64,000 nt of DNA from Helicostylum pulchrum (lineage: Eukaryota; Mucoromycota; Mucoromycetes; Mucorales; Mucoraceae), in assembly GCA_025677825.1 (NCBI GenBank), contig JAIXMO010000026.1, positions 351,001 to 415,000 of the forward strand, written 5' to 3'. Shown here one piece after another: positions 1-12,316 of this stretch. Numbering within the stretch: the stretch's first letter is position 1; the number at the start of each line of letters is the position of its first letter. Below the pieces are notes generated by a model that had not been told where the DNA came from, did no database searches, and saw only the letters and a list, made by a program, of their open reading frames with translations. The position numbers were made by a program, and so were the translations under genes.

Positions 1-2076
1 AATAGCATGTTTAAGTAGGGTTTGCAATGAGGATAACTGGAAGTGAACATTCCAGCAGCAATGAGATCGCTTTTACACATTTAGGCAACCCAATTCATAC
101 GTCTCAAGTCATACTATTCAGAGGATAGAAGAAGTGGATCGCTGCAGCCGCACATGATGCTTTCCTCCGTGGTCGACATGTCACCATAAAGTAGTCCGCC
201 CGATAGACACATTATAAAAAACTTGTGCTTTTAAGAGACACCAAGTAAAAGAAGGTTTTTTTAGTACCCAAAGTTACCAGTATTACCGCGAACATTAGAA
301 TGAAAGGAATAATCACCACGGTACGAAAGTATACTGTACTAGGAAGAAGCATCTTAAAAAATCTATTAATAAGTATTAGTTTAGTAAACTAGAAAGCTTT
401 TTTTGCTCAATGTACTCAGGGTTTGGTTGCTTTTTTTTTCACTACAGAAAAAAAAACCTCTTCAGATGCTTAATTTTTCAAATGAACAACATTAAAGCTA
501 ATCAAAGTGAAATAGCAAGAAGTGAAGGCCAAAACAAGGTTTACTTGAGTGTTTTTAGATAGTGTTTATGTACACCTACTCTTGTACCTGACAGGCTGTA
601 GCTGCATAAATCCCCTCTGTGCCAAAAGAAGTAAGTGTGTAGCACAACAATAAGCTATTACAATACCCGCCACCAAACTGAATGTCTAGTTTCAAAATAT
701 CGTCTTGAGCAATATTTGGCAGTGTCGACCAGTTGACTTTCAGAGAAAACAGCAATGTGTATTGTATATGTTTTAGAGACTAGAAGACATGTGGCGAAAA
801 AAGGTTAATTGACACTGTTAAAAAAGAAAAAGAAAAAAAAAACATTTTCGTGCCTGCAAAAAAATGTCCTGTCTGGATTTTTTATAATTTTTAAACATAG
901 TTACCGCACCGACAATTCGGTATCATAACAAGTTTGATCCGTATCTCCGCAGAAATCGACATATGCTATGCTATCGAATTGCTGTTGCTGCCTGTCAATG
1001 GTATTACTGTTGCTAAAGAAGTTTGTGGAGCTTTTTTTACTTATGTTGTATTTTTTTTGCATATTTTTAAAGAACCCCATGCAAGAATGTCGTCTATTAT
1101 CATTAATCACAAAGGTAAAATAGTCATACAAAAATGTCGACATAGTATTTTTGATTAATTGTGTTATTATTTACATCGTAGTCTCATCACGCTATAAGTT
1201 CCTAAAACCTAACTCTGGTTTCGTCCCTAAACGCAAGTACATAGTTTCCGTTACGAAGAATAGGCATACTAAACCGCGGCATCAGTAAAAACCTCTTTGA
1301 AAAAACCTTTCATGAGTGAAAAAAAAAATAGTGCAAAATTAGCATCAGCTTGAAAATATAACCACGCCAGTTGGCATCAAAAACCGTAAAAATATTAATA
1401 GCACAACTCAGAGATCCAAGTAGAGCAAAAAAAAAAACCAAGCGGAGTACGCGAAGAGTTTCAACATACCTTTAAAAATATGTACCCTAAGATTGATTTA
1501 TCACAAATAATGAAAGATATTTTGCATGGGTTGTGGTTTCTTTACGCGATACAAGAAACATTTCTTTTTTCATTCCAGCTGCCATCTTGATTATCAGAGC
1601 ACTGTATTTCGATAAAATAAATAAAATATCAAAATTATTCTTTTTACGTATTTATGAAACTGATACTTCCTTTTTTTCTCGCTTGACTAATCGTTACGGA
1701 GATATTAACATTAAGTATGAAGTATACCAATTAATTATGAGAAAAAAAATTAAAGATGAAAGAAAGAAGGAGTTAGAAATGGAACGGGAGGAGGGGCGCA
1801 TCAGGTATTACTTTATACGAGCGAAAGGGCATTACTTGGTTCTGCAACAGAGTATTGATCCTGGTATAAAATAAAACTTCCCACAAACAAAGTATCCTAT
1901 ATAACCGGGATATACATTCTTTACATACATGTATTTGTATAAAAAAAGGCGGCTTAAGGGTACATATACTTTATTTATTTTAAAGGGAAGAGAGGGAACG
2001 GATATTAGTGAGAAAAAAAAGTAATTAATAGGAATTTTTTGTTATTGTAATAGAAGTGTATAAAAATTAGGTCGTA
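1..2076. other. Intergenic, no gene recognised
   Basis: AT-rich sequence with many A/T runs. Two open frames exist: 901..1143 on the minus strand (80 codons, ATG start) and 1533..1874 on the plus strand (113 codons, no ATG, a basic charged tail). Neither resembles a family I know and both may be chance or relic. A segment at 1266..1293 is nearly repeated at 4567..4594, on the other side of the transporter gene. I see no RNA gene. Confidence 0.4.
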
Positions 2077-4045
2077 TTAAATTTTAAGAAAGTATTCATG
2101 AATTTCTTCAAGTGATTTACCGGCAGTCTATAACAAAAATAATTATTAGTTCAAAAATTACTTATATAACAGAAAAAGCTGTCAAAAAACTTACTTCTGG
2201 CATTAAACGGATCAACATTAACCATAGAACAATGGAAAGACCAGCGTAGAACCAAAAAGTACCAGCAGTAGTAACTGCATCGGTCAATGATAAGAAAGAA
2301 GTCGAAATAGCCAAATTACAAATCCAATTGACAGCTGTAGCCACACCATTTGCCTTACCACGAATTGACATGGGGAACATTTCTGCTTGAGCTAACCAAG
2401 GAATATATCCAAGACCAAGTGCATAACTAGCAACATAGATAACCAAGAAAGTTAACAAGACGCCAGTAATTGCCTTATCTTGAGATTGAGCAGGACAACC
2501 TGTAGCACTCTGAAACAAATCTTCCAAATTTCCCTTTTGAGGAATACAAATATTTTGAGAAGCAGACCATCCACAATCATAATCCAAAACACAACGAGCA
2601 CAGTTATCAGAGTAAGCACCACAGAAATCTTGTTTAGTAACAAATCCTTGTTGAGCAGCAAAAGTAGCACCTAACGCAATTAAACCTGCAATCATACCAA
2701 GCATAGTAAACAAAAGCATCTTTCTACGACCTACTTTATCAATAACTGTAATTGCAATTGCAGTAAAAACCATATTGGTAGCAGCTACAATAATAGCAAC
2801 ACTAGTAGCACCTTCATTACTTCTAAATCCTGCCATTTGTAAAATAGTTGCTGCATAATACATGGCAGCATTAAAACCAGAAAGTTGTTGAGCTGCTTGT
2901 AAAATACATGCTATAAATATATATTAAAAAGTCAGTTCTATATATAACGGTTGTCACACAATATAAATTACAAAATAAAAATTACACACATACCGATGAT
3001 TAAAGGCATAAAATTATCTCTATGTAAAAAGTCCTTGAAAGAGCCAGATCTACAAACATGAATATCATCATCGATCATCTTGACTTCTCTATCAATAAAT
3101 GTATCAGTTACAGAATTGCCATAGACTTTACGAATGGCTCTTTTAGCTTCATCGATCTTTCCAATAGCAATAAGTCGTCTAGGCGATTCGGGAAGGAAAG
3201 GCATAATGACAAATTGAAATAATGCAGGAATACCAGCTACTCCAAACATATATCTCCAACCTTCAGGTACAGTAGCAAAGGCAATGTTCATCACATAGGC
3301 CATCACTTGACCAAACGTGATCACCAAAGTATTTAATGTGGTTAATCTACCACGAATATGTTTAGGTGATAACTCACTAACATAGACTGGTACAATCATG
3401 GACGCAATACCGACTGCTAAACCAACTACTACTCTACCGAATAAAAGTACGCCATAATTAGGTGCCAAAGCAAGAATAAGTGCACCTGCAATAAAAATTA
3501 CAGAAGAAACAATTACAAGGATCTATGATAAATAAGATTAAGTTTTTTTTTTAAAAAAAAATATGTAACAGTAGTACAAACCTTTCTTCCAAACCTATCA
3601 CTTAACTACAAAAAATATAAATTAGTTGGTACGAGAGAAAAAAAAAGTTTAAAGACTTACAACACCAGCACCAAAACCACCAAAGATAGCACCAAAAGTT
3701 GTTCCACCTACAACAAGTTCTTTCATAGTATTTGTCATTTCAAATTCATCATGTAAAAGTGTCATTGCACCAGAAATAACTATGTACATATTTAAAAAAA
3801 AGCTTAAAATTATATACTATATGTATACATATATTCATATGCGTTTTACCACCGGTATCATAACCAAACAAAAAACCACCGACACAAACACAAATAACAA
3901 GCAAGTAGACAAAAGGGGAAGCCTTTCCTGTCATTTCGGATTCATCCGAGATCTCTTCATGAGGTTCATAAATTTCTTCGTGAGGATCTAATACAACCTC
4001 TTTTGTTGTTTCGCTGGGACCCTTTTTTAAATTACGTAAACTCAT
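2077..4045 (-). CDS. MFS sugar/inositol-type transporter
   Basis: Major facilitator superfamily sugar porter, probably a proton-coupled myo-inositol or hexose transporter of the plasma membrane. Exons read on the minus strand are 3850-4045, 3661-3779, 3582-3605 (a 24-bp micro-exon), 2994-3522, 2195-2910 and 2077-2127, giving 544 codons. All junctions are GT-AG and keep the frame. Visible family marks are GGFLFGYDTG at the first helix, SDRFGRK in the loop after TM2, GRVVVGLAVG, PESPRR after TM6, QQLSGFNA in TM7 and DKVGRRKM after TM8. Between the last helix groups (about residues 388-420) lies a Cys-rich insert with six or more Cys, resembling the PSI-like extracellular loop of HMIT/SLC2A13-type inositol transporters. 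That insert is why I favour inositol over glucose, but the substrate is inference. The N-terminus is an acidic cytosolic tail. Confidence 0.9.
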
Positions 4046-5461
4046 TCTATATAATTATTTTTTTTAGAAAATATGTCAATTGCTTTTTGTTTGGACATAA
4101 ACTTACTATTTATGTAAATATAAAAAATATTTCAAGAAACAAAAAAAGAAAGCCAGTTTTTTATTTGGGAAGAGGGGGTCGAGTTTTTCGTTGGAATAAA
4201 ATTCGTTGTTTCAAACTTGACACGTGATGTCTTTTACAACAATACCCTTTCGCCTTTTTCTCGGTGCACAAGAGTCCAAGCCTGGACTGAGTTGAGGACC
4301 AGACTCGCTGGGAGCACTTGTAGTTTTTAGAATAAAATACCGTATTTTCGCTACCTTTCAAAAAAAAAAAAAAAAAAATAGTTTTAACAAAGACAAATGA
4401 GAAGAGAGATTTTTTTTTACCTGCTATAGTGCAAACAAATGTTTAAAGTAGTTAGCCAAGTCGTTCAGAAATAATATATCAATGAATACATATGATTACT
4501 TATCTCTATAATATATGCATAAGAGCAGACGGTATTTTTGGGCAGGTAAACCATCAGTATTTACATATACTAAACGCTGGCATCAGTAAAAACCCCTCTC
4601 CGTTCGTTTTTTTTTAAAAAAAAACTTTCTTATTCTAGAGGTGAAAAGATAACCGAACAGTAAAGTAACGAATCAAAAATAACGTAACGTCAGCCACATA
4701 ACAAAGACATTTACCAACAAGAGAGGACGTTACATGCTACTAATTTTATACTTACTCACTTTTATAGTAGATGTTTACAGAGAAACGATAGGGTGGTATT
4801 GGTTCTTAGCGGTCCAGTCATCATTAGACCGCCATTTTTTTTTTCTTTTTTCTTTTCGGGTAATAACGAACTCACGGATTGTTCTTTGGGATAGAAGATA
4901 AGCATTTTATATTTAGACCCAGATTATGTAAAAATTATCAGCAATAATATTTATATAATGTACTAGCTTGAAAAAAAAAGACCACTTGCTGTCAAAAAAA
5001 AAGAAAGAAGGAAGTCTCGCCCCTTGTTTTACAAAATAGGTATACACCTAATTGTTTCAATAAAATTTATGTTGATATTTCTAAAATAAATGAATATACT
5101 GATGTAAGCTTTCCGATTCACTGATCACACAGATAATAAGGAAACCATATGTATTTTTTTAATTGAAGCGGGACTTTTATTAGCTTCATCAAGTATTGGT
5201 ATATCTTTTTTAAGAATTTTCTATCGTGTATCAATACTTCTACAGAAAAATCGGCACCTTTTTATTTTAAACATGGATAGAAATTTAAAACTTTTTGCTT
5301 GATGTTTTTTAGATAACTTTTAATCAGTACATGATTGTATTAAAAAAAAAACCAGTGCATATTTACAATCAAAATAAAAACTGTAGCTACTAAACTCTAA
5401 TTTATGCGTATAAATAAAAAGATTGTTAAACATAGAATCATACTAAAATATTTTGGGCCAT
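4046..5461. other. Intergenic, transporter promoter side
   Basis: Holds the upstream region of the minus-strand transporter and about 1.2 kb of AT-rich sequence with long A or T runs (an 18-A run near 4361). Short frames at 4003-4227 and 4161-4361 have no recognisable features. The segment 4567..4594 nearly matches 1266..1293. Nothing else is supported. Confidence 0.4.
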
Positions 5462-5780
5462 CTAGTTATCATCTCTAATTTCCTCTTCCCATTCAGAAGG
5501 AACAATAAACGCGTAATGAAATAAATCAAAGTTTTCTATTTCCAATTCCTTTTTTTTTATAGTATTCCACGTTTCCTTGTCCTTTTGAAACAAGTTGTAT
5601 AATCCATCGCGAAAATTGTCAACTGCTATGTTATCTTTGTCCTCTTCTCGGAACCGACCAAAACTTTTAACATCTGTTCTTTGCTTATTGTAGGAGATAG
5701 AAGAACAAAATCTATACATTGATGAATATGTATACGCGACTTTGATTTAAATTTATTATTTACTTACTCTGTTGCGCCAT
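5462..5780 (-). CDS. Small hypothetical gene, divergent partner
   Basis: Not recognised. An 85-codon frame opens with ATG at 5719 and ends at 5462; the tail is rich in Glu/Asp and Lys (ends EEEIRDDN). An alternative start is the ATG at 5780, giving MAQQ followed by GTAAGT. Splicing from there to an AG inside the 85-codon frame (before about 5686) keeps the frame through an intron of roughly 90 bp and puts the start directly beside a CRE palindrome. The choice of start is inference. The gene diverges from the PD-(D/E)XK-like gene about 110 bp away. No domain or membrane segment is visible. It may be a partial copy of a larger family. Confidence 0.4.
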
Positions 5781-5788
5781 TGACGTCA
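5781..5788. promoter_or_regulatory. CRE/ATF palindrome TGACGTCA
   Basis: A perfect 8-bp CRE palindrome, the consensus site of bZIP factors of the CREB/ATF type. It lies in the 112-bp gap between two divergent starts (ATG at 5780 on the minus strand, ATG at 5893 on the plus strand) and touches the proposed minus-strand start codon. One 8-mer could be chance; its place in a short bidirectional promoter makes it plausible. Confidence 0.4.
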
Positions 5789-5892
5789 AACGTTAAATTC
5801 CTGTTTGAATTAAAAACAGCGTACGCCCTTATCTCTTTTTTCACAAACAAAAAACCACTTACATTTAAAGTCACTCAACTTATTTACTTATA

Positions 5893-8134
5893 ATGACTGA
5901 ACCTGAGAATTCCACTAAGCAGAGTATATCAAGTAAGCCTAGTGAACCTACTAGACCAAAAAAAACGCATTGCACCCAAAGCTTGTAATACTTCCACAAA
6001 ACCAGTGGTGTCTGATTTAGACTGGGCTCTAGAAAATGCACACATTCTCAGTATCGAAATGTTTGTTAATGCTTTTGGTTACGAAGATATGCGAGTGGCT
6101 AATAACAGATATCACGACATACTTAACTCCAAAACCTTCAAGAAATGTGGTCTGGTTCATCAACTCCTTTCTGATTTCCGAATATACAAAGGAAGTGCAA
6201 AAGAAAAAAAATTCTGGAATGGTATCAAACTTCGAAGTAAAAAGTCAGAAGTTCAACAAGAGCTAGAATTAGATGGTCTTGAAAACTCAATGTATTTTGG
6301 GTTGAAGGCTGGCTCCTCGTTACGAAGAAGTTCCTCGCCTGAAGATCAGTTGTAAGCGTTTTTTTATTTATTTTATCAGTTGTGATAGATTGACATTATT
6401 TCTTTTACAGACCTTTCAAGCACCTGAAGACAAGTCATCAAGAGGTAATATATTGGAAATGGTGAGATTGTCTGATATATTAATAATGAAATTATTCTTG
6501 AAAACTTTGTTAGGTTGACGAAGAAAGCAACAATCCCCATCAACAAGAACCGGATGATAATGAAGAAACTGACAGCGATGACCCAAAATCAGATTTATCC
6601 ATATCGCATCATGATCAGAGGAAAGGGAGATATGATTTAGTTGAAGAAGGGGATGTCTCAGAGGATGATGACACTTTTAGTGTTGAACATGAAGATCCAT
6701 GGATTGTAGATTCATTAAACGTTTCAGAAGAATGTAGATTGTATACGGACTATTGCTTCTCAAAATTAGAACCAAAGGAATTGGATGATGTTGGAATGCT
6801 GTGAGTAATTTTCAAACAAAGCGCAATAATAAATTATAAATTAATATTGATCACCAATAATTTAGTGCTCTGAACTACATTTATTTATTTACAGAACCTC
6901 TCACAACATCGGTATCGCGACATTTTGGTCGCATTGAACTTCATCCGCAAATCACCAAGAGCCTCGATCTGTTTTACAATCTTCCTCATCCAAGTCCAGA
7001 GGTATATAGATGGTGTACGACTATTGCCTCTGTAAGTGAATTAAACCTGATATATTACGCATAAATAATATTTTTGTTTTTGCTAACATAAGTTTTTAAT
7101 ATATCTGAATAGTCCTCTTTCACTGACTGGCGAGATGTTCAAGCCACCACTATCGAATTTTTAAACCAAGGATTAAAATCCAAGAATGAAGTAGACCTCA
7201 TTATGCAAATGTCCTGCACAGAATGTAAGTAAAAAAAAAAAAGTCTTTGTATATTAACAAGCTGGTTCGTGAAGCAGTTAACATACATCCTGACAAATCA
7301 ATATTAATATCTCCATTTTTTAGTCTTCCTGTCTTGAAAATTAGTGGCTATACAGAAGGTCGCGGTGAAGACTCTTTTGTACATGATGTACTTGCACCAC
7401 TTCTAGATACAATCTTTATGGTAGATATTAACATTAAGCACGTTTGGTATGCCAAATACAGAATAACATAAATATACTTTTACATATTTAATCTAATCTC
7501 TTCATCTTTTTTAAAAGGGCTAATGTTGGGCTTTCAAGCTCTCACAAAGATAACAAACCGGATTTCGGTATTTACGCCAATGGTTTATCCCGTCGGTTTG
7601 TTGTTTTGATAGCAGAGTTCAAGCCTATTGATGGTCATCAAACACTTGAAAGTGACAAGGCCAAAATTGGTAAAGAGATGAAGAAAATGCTGAATGAACT
7701 TTTAGGAATAGGAATCAAAAATCCTTTGGTATGCGGCATATTGGTCATGAACGATCATTTAGATATGTTCAAGATGCATCTTTCTGAACCCAAGTTATAT
7801 ATAATGACACAATTATCATCCACACCTGTTACAAAAACGGCAGATAATATTATTCTAATTCCAACAATTACCACAAGACTTGTACAACTTAGGGTAAGGT
7901 CAACATGAGGGTAGAATTATGGGTTGCCAATAAAATACTAATCATTTCTATTCGATATGGGCACAGGGTTTGGCTGTTGAAACAATCAAGAAGGTTCAAA
8001 CGCATAGCAAATATATCAGAGATGGCAAGGCCATGGTAAAATGTGCAGTACCCACAAACTGGATCAGCACATTATACTATAAACTTCAAAGAACTAATGC
8101 AAAAAACGAAAAGGATGACAATGAAGATACTTAA
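5893..8134 (+). CDS. PD-(D/E)XK-like nuclease-fold protein, frame-shifted
   Basis: Eight exons: 5893-6351, 6411-6444, 6514-6800, 6866-7031, 7113-7224, 7278-7446, 7518-7893, 7967-8134. Every junction is GT-AG and in phase if one base is discounted from the run of eight A at 5968-5975, giving about 589 codons. Without that correction the frame stops soon after the run. The C-terminal half has GEDSFVHDVL, then KPDFGIYANG followed about 14 residues later by LIAEFKP, which fits the PD...ExK core of the PD-(D/E)XK nuclease superfamily (Asp of PDFG, Glu and Lys of EFK). The middle is an acidic linker (about residues 165-260). Such proteins are, as I recall, multicopy in Mucorales; the role is unknown and could be mobile-element derived or defensive. 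The single-base break may be a sequencing error or early decay. Confidence 0.6.
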
Positions 8135-9172
8135 AGGTATCTCTTTGATAAACTCTATTACCCCACCATCATTGTCTTTATTTACGCATACCATCCATCT
8201 CCTCTCAATTGATATACGAAAGCAAAAATTAAATACAAATATCAGAGCACATTTCTGTTTTATCGCCCTTTTTTCATCGTAAATGTAATATATTACATAT
8301 TCCCTTTTTTTAAAACACCATTGCTCAATAAACAAACAATATCATATGTGGTGAAATACACCCACAATAAATTATAATAGACGCATACAAAACCAACAGA
8401 TTATTAGTAGTTATGCGCTATAAAAGTTCACTTCCAAATAAATGAGTTCTTCATCTCTATACGATTCCACCCCAGACTACTTCTATGAGAAGAGAGCTGG
8501 CGGAGAGAACTACAGAAGATGATCTTCTAGATGTTAATTATGACGCCACTGTTAATGGACGGGGTAAAGGTAAACTTTAATTATTTCCTAAGACTTTTAG
8601 AAACCTTTTTAATCAAGTATTTTCTAATAAACCATATGTAAAAGGACTATACTCGATTTCTATTTGTTTTTTATTCGTAATTTTTCCAGTGCAAATCAAC
8701 ATAATTTGCCACATCATACAAAGAAAAAATAGTTACAAAAGCTAGTTGATCATTATAAATAATATATAGGACATTTAAGAGGATTAAGGTGCGTCTTCAC
8801 TAGAATAGTCAATTTTTAAAAATTGGAACATTTTCAAAATGACTTTCGGCTCCGCTTATTTCCATATATGTATTGGGCTTCTGATCGCGACATTGAGAAT
8901 TCAGCAATGAAATGGTCATTACGTAAAATGATTACAAATGTACACACCACTTAGAGGGAAGCTATCATTTCAGGATTCAAACTTATATTTGAAGTTTGCA
9001 CTGGTATACACGTGCGACAGCGCAGTTTATTACACTATCCCTAGTAGAATTCGTATTTGTGTATGGATCTCGTTGAGAGTATTTGTTGATGTATGAGGAG
9101 CGTCGTCAATGTAGCAGTCCCAATAATGTTTCCATACGATAAAATTGGTGGTCGTAAAATTGGGGAACTGCG
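8135..9172. other. Intergenic with one short ORF
   Basis: AT-rich, no recognised gene. A TATAAAAG box at 8419-8426 sits only 16 bp before an ATG at 8442 that opens a 26-codon frame (MSSSSLYDSTPDYF...). A second frame just downstream (about 8520-8571) ends in front of GTAAAC and could be the rest of the same relic after a frameshift. The segment TTAAGGTGCGTCT at about 8786 recurs near 12451. Confidence 0.25.
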
Positions 9173-9600
9173 CTAGATAGGTGTATGTTGGAAGGGAATT
9201 GCAGGTGGACTAAACTTTTTTAATTGTTCCAAAGTCATTAGATACTTGTAGGTAATATATTTGCATATAGCTTGACCAAATCGATAACTTGAATGGGCGT
9301 AAACAAGAAAATGATCAGCGAGTGTCTCTTTACAAACTGGACAGTCTGAAGACTCTTTTTTTCCGAATGGTGAGATGAAGATATTGTCCTGTTGGTAATT
9401 TAAGTAAAAGGACCTTGTACCACATTTGTCTTGCTGGCAGTAGCATAGGAATTGACAGAAAAGTTTGAGTCTTGTGGTTGGTATTGAGAGAGTTCGTTTA
9501 AGAGCCTTAGTATGTCTACGCAATCGCATATTTTTTTAGGTAAAAGTGGTCTTCCGCTATCGATTTGCAAACATAGTGCCATTTTTATGGAAACATGGTA
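9173..9600 (-). pseudogene. Probable LINE 3' fragment (zf-RVT-like)
   Basis: Two overlapping minus-strand frames (9173-9529 and 9400-9582) look like the decayed C-terminus of a non-LTR retrotransposon polyprotein. The clearest sign is DCPVCKETLADHFLVYAHSS, which resembles the zinc-binding zf-RVT region (CPxC then DHFL...) that follows the reverse transcriptase domain. No RT catalytic motif is present and the frame shifts between the two pieces. A second, better preserved LINE tail lies 1 kb downstream on the same strand. Confidence 0.4.
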
Positions 9601-10179
9601 TTAGCCCCCGCAAGAATACATCGGTCTCTGCAGGAGAACCAAATCCAATGCCAATCTTCAGTGGATTCGTATGACCCCTTTCCAGCTGCCACATTGGCTA
9701 GATGAAAACAACTAGAAATGGCAGTCCATCTCCTACACTTTCGTGTTTTAATTCACGCGAACAGTTTCTGTTTTCACAACATTATATACATCAAATAAAA
9801 CACAGTATTTTAGTACACATTCAATAACTTCATAATCTCCTATAAAAAAAGAGGTTACCTTTTCTCGTCAGAAGCTGCAAAGCTGCACATCAAAGAAGAG
9901 CAGTAGCGCCGTTAGCCAGACCAGGGCCTTTTAAGACCTCCAACGTTACCACATTGGCCACAGACTAGAATGGTGTAAGATTTCGTTGAACAGTCCGCTC
10001 TAAATTGATGTTTATAAGAGAACAACTTTCGTGTTCAAGAGTTCCATTACAAAAAAAGTATTTTTTTTTTGTAAAAGTGATTTTTATTAAAAAATAAAAA
10101 TATTAGTCACACATCAATGAGTGGCGGGGCTAGAAAAAAAACGGGGGACGGTAAATATAAAAGAAAAAAATAAACTAAT
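9601..10179. other. Unassigned, probably LINE-derived spacer
   Basis: No gene recognised. The stretch lies between two LINE-like tails on the same strand and includes A-rich and T-rich runs at about 10051-10100. It may contain LINE untranslated sequence, but nothing specific supports this. Confidence 0.25.
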
Positions 10180-11480
10180 CATTTGTGGAGTAATCGCTCA
10201 ATATGAGTAATTATCCGTAAAGAGGAGGTTTGTAGCTGTAAATGAGGATAAGTTGATATATTATAATTGCCGTGTTGCCAGTAGATAATCCAGAGCTGGT
10301 ATAAGTTAGTGGATATGACTGAGAAATAATATTTAGCATCACGAACATTTGGAGGAAGTTGTAGTTTGCGGATTGATTTGTATCATGTATCAGGGGAAAT
10401 ACCGATGGAAGGAAAATAGTGTTGTAGGACTAGTTTCCAGAGTGTCCACTTTATATCGCACTCGACCAGGAAATGACGTGTCGTATCAGTATGTTCACCA
10501 CATAGGGAGCAAGTAGATGATGATACCATACCATATTTGAGGAGAACCTTTTTAGTAGGAAGACAGTTAGAAAGGCTACGAAAGTATAGAGTACAAGAAT
10601 TGGGATACATAAGACAAGTCCAGAAGGTTTTGACAACAGAGGAGGAATGCTTTACAGGAAGAGGAGAGGAAGACTGGATACCTTCCCGCACATTTTGAGA
10701 GCTGTACTATTTCCATACGGAGAAGCTAGTGATATCAATTGCCATGGAGTGACTAGAACATTTAACCATAGAAGGCAATTCTTCAAAAATATAAGGCCAA
10801 ATACTGGACTGGAGCTTGAAGATACGAGTTAGCAGAATATCGTTATACAACTGTTGACATAGACGAGAATATCTTACATATTCACCAGTGACACGGAGGC
10901 GAAGGCGATTTTGATCGAAACCAAAAATAAAAAACTGACCACATAGGAATGTTTTATGTTTAAGGGTTCAGTGGTTATCATCAGGCAGCATGATGGCCTT
11001 ATATAGTGGAAGATCAAGTAACGTGGCGAGAGGGAGCTCAGGGAGGGAAACGGACTCATTATTTTGAATAATGTCAAAGGCCCTAAAGATAGCGTGCCAT
11101 ATAGAGAGGTTGGTGTCACAAATACGACTTTTACGATATTCCGGGAAGTAGAACGGAACCGAGAGACAGTGAGCTGATTTAGAGAACAGTAATAGATGGT
11201 TAAGTACAAACAGACAAACGAAGGATGAATGAAGTGAGGAATCAAAAATGTACTTGAGCCATCGTTTCTGGAGAATTGTATGTTGTATGACTGGATCGAG
11301 AACTTTTAATCCACCATATGTCCACGGGAGAAAGATCACTTTTTTTTTCAAAGCAGGGTGTTTCTTTTGCCAAATAAATTGATATATGGAGGATCGAAGA
11401 CGCTGGAAGAATCTCTCGGTCGATTGCAGGAGTCGCAAGGAATACCAAATTTTGGAGAGAATCAATACATTCATAATAGT
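10180..11480 (-). mobile_element. 5'-truncated LINE (non-LTR retrotransposon)
   Basis: The minus strand encodes the C-terminal part of a LINE ORF2-type protein in pieces at 11474-10968 and 10691-10383, with a readable but shifted stretch between. The upstream piece contains LILSKIWYSLRLL, IYQFIWQKKHP and GGLKVLDP, typical of the region after the RT catalytic core in Mucoralean L1/Tad-like elements. The downstream piece carries a zf-RVT motif, STCSLCGEHTDTTRHFLVEC, with Cys-x2-Cys, His and Cys. The YxDD catalytic box is absent, so the copy is truncated at its 5' end, as is usual for failed reverse transcription. Homology extends past the stop near 10383 into the region to about 10180. Confidence 0.75.
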
Positions 11481-12043
11481 TACTCGCTTTAGGGTTGATA
11501 GCTGTCGCTGAGAATAGATTTGATATTGAGTTACAAAAAAAGTAAGAAATAAAATGGTTTTTTTCCCCAGTTATTCTTGGTACGGGGATTAAAAATGAGT
11601 TCCATTTTTCCTGTAATTATACGCAGACCTTCGTCAGTTTTTAAAGGGTATTATACTCCGTCCCTCCGACCGCGTTTTTTTACCGCAGCGCAGCGACGGT
11701 CAAAAAACGCGGTTCCTGGAGGGTAATTCGACGGTGCGAGTTTTTCAGCTGGCACGACACTGTAGTATAGCCTTTCGAAGATGCAATAGAACTGGTATCA
11801 CCATAAAAAAAGACTGAACCACAACTCCTATCTCTCGAAAGAAAATAACATCGCCAATCCGAGAAGCTGAAGTTTGGCGTTAAAAGAATAAAGTAGCGAT
11901 GGTTAGAACATAGTAGTAGTAGACGTTGGAATTAAAAGTTTAAAATTTTTCATGTGTATAAGTATCAGTAAAAAATATATCTTATAATTTTAAAAAGTAT
12001 TCTTTAAAACATTTACAAAAAAAAAAGGTTTCATGTAATTTGA
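11481..12043. other. Intergenic with a GC-rich hairpin
   Basis: No coding sequence recognised. It contains the palindrome listed at 11662-11723 and otherwise AT-rich sequence. Confidence 0.35.
11662..11723. repeat. Imperfect palindrome, MITE-like hairpin
   Basis: The left arm reads CCCTCCGACCGCG, a T run, then ACCG; the right arm reads CGGTC, an A run, CGCGGTTCCTGGAGGG. They pair over most of 62 bp around a small GC-rich centre. It is much more GC-rich than its surroundings. A tiny foldback or MITE end is the simplest reading; a structured RNA is possible but has no support beyond the pairing. Confidence 0.5.
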
Positions 12044-12316
12044 TTAAAGTGTGTTTCTCTTGGTTCCCTGAGCAAACAGAAAAATTGATTCAAAGCAACA
12101 GTACTTCTTATCGAGTGTATTAAAAGTGCTTAAAACACCGTAATGAATCTTGACAAGGTCAGTTCCGTACTTTGACAGATCTGGTGTCCTATAGATCCAA
12201 AGACAAACTAGAAAAAAATCCTTGATGCATTTTTGATTTGTGGTCCTTTTCATTTCCTCTGTAACTTTTAAACTTTTCACGACCTCTTCAATTGACTCCA
12301 AGTCATTCTTTTTCAT
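12044..12316 (-). CDS. Hypothetical ORF, 90 codons
   Basis: Not recognised. An ATG-initiated frame starting MKKNDLESIEEVVKSLK, helical and charged at the N-terminus and more hydrophobic in the middle (DFFLVCLWIYR). It sits among transposon relics, so it may be the last exon of a decayed element gene or chance. There is no clear intron or promoter. Confidence 0.25.
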   Translation of the reverse strand: MKKNDLESIEEVVKSLKVTEEMKRTTNQKCIKDFFLVCLWIYRTPDLSKYGTDLVKIHYGVLSTFNTLDKKYCCFESIFLFAQGTKRNTL

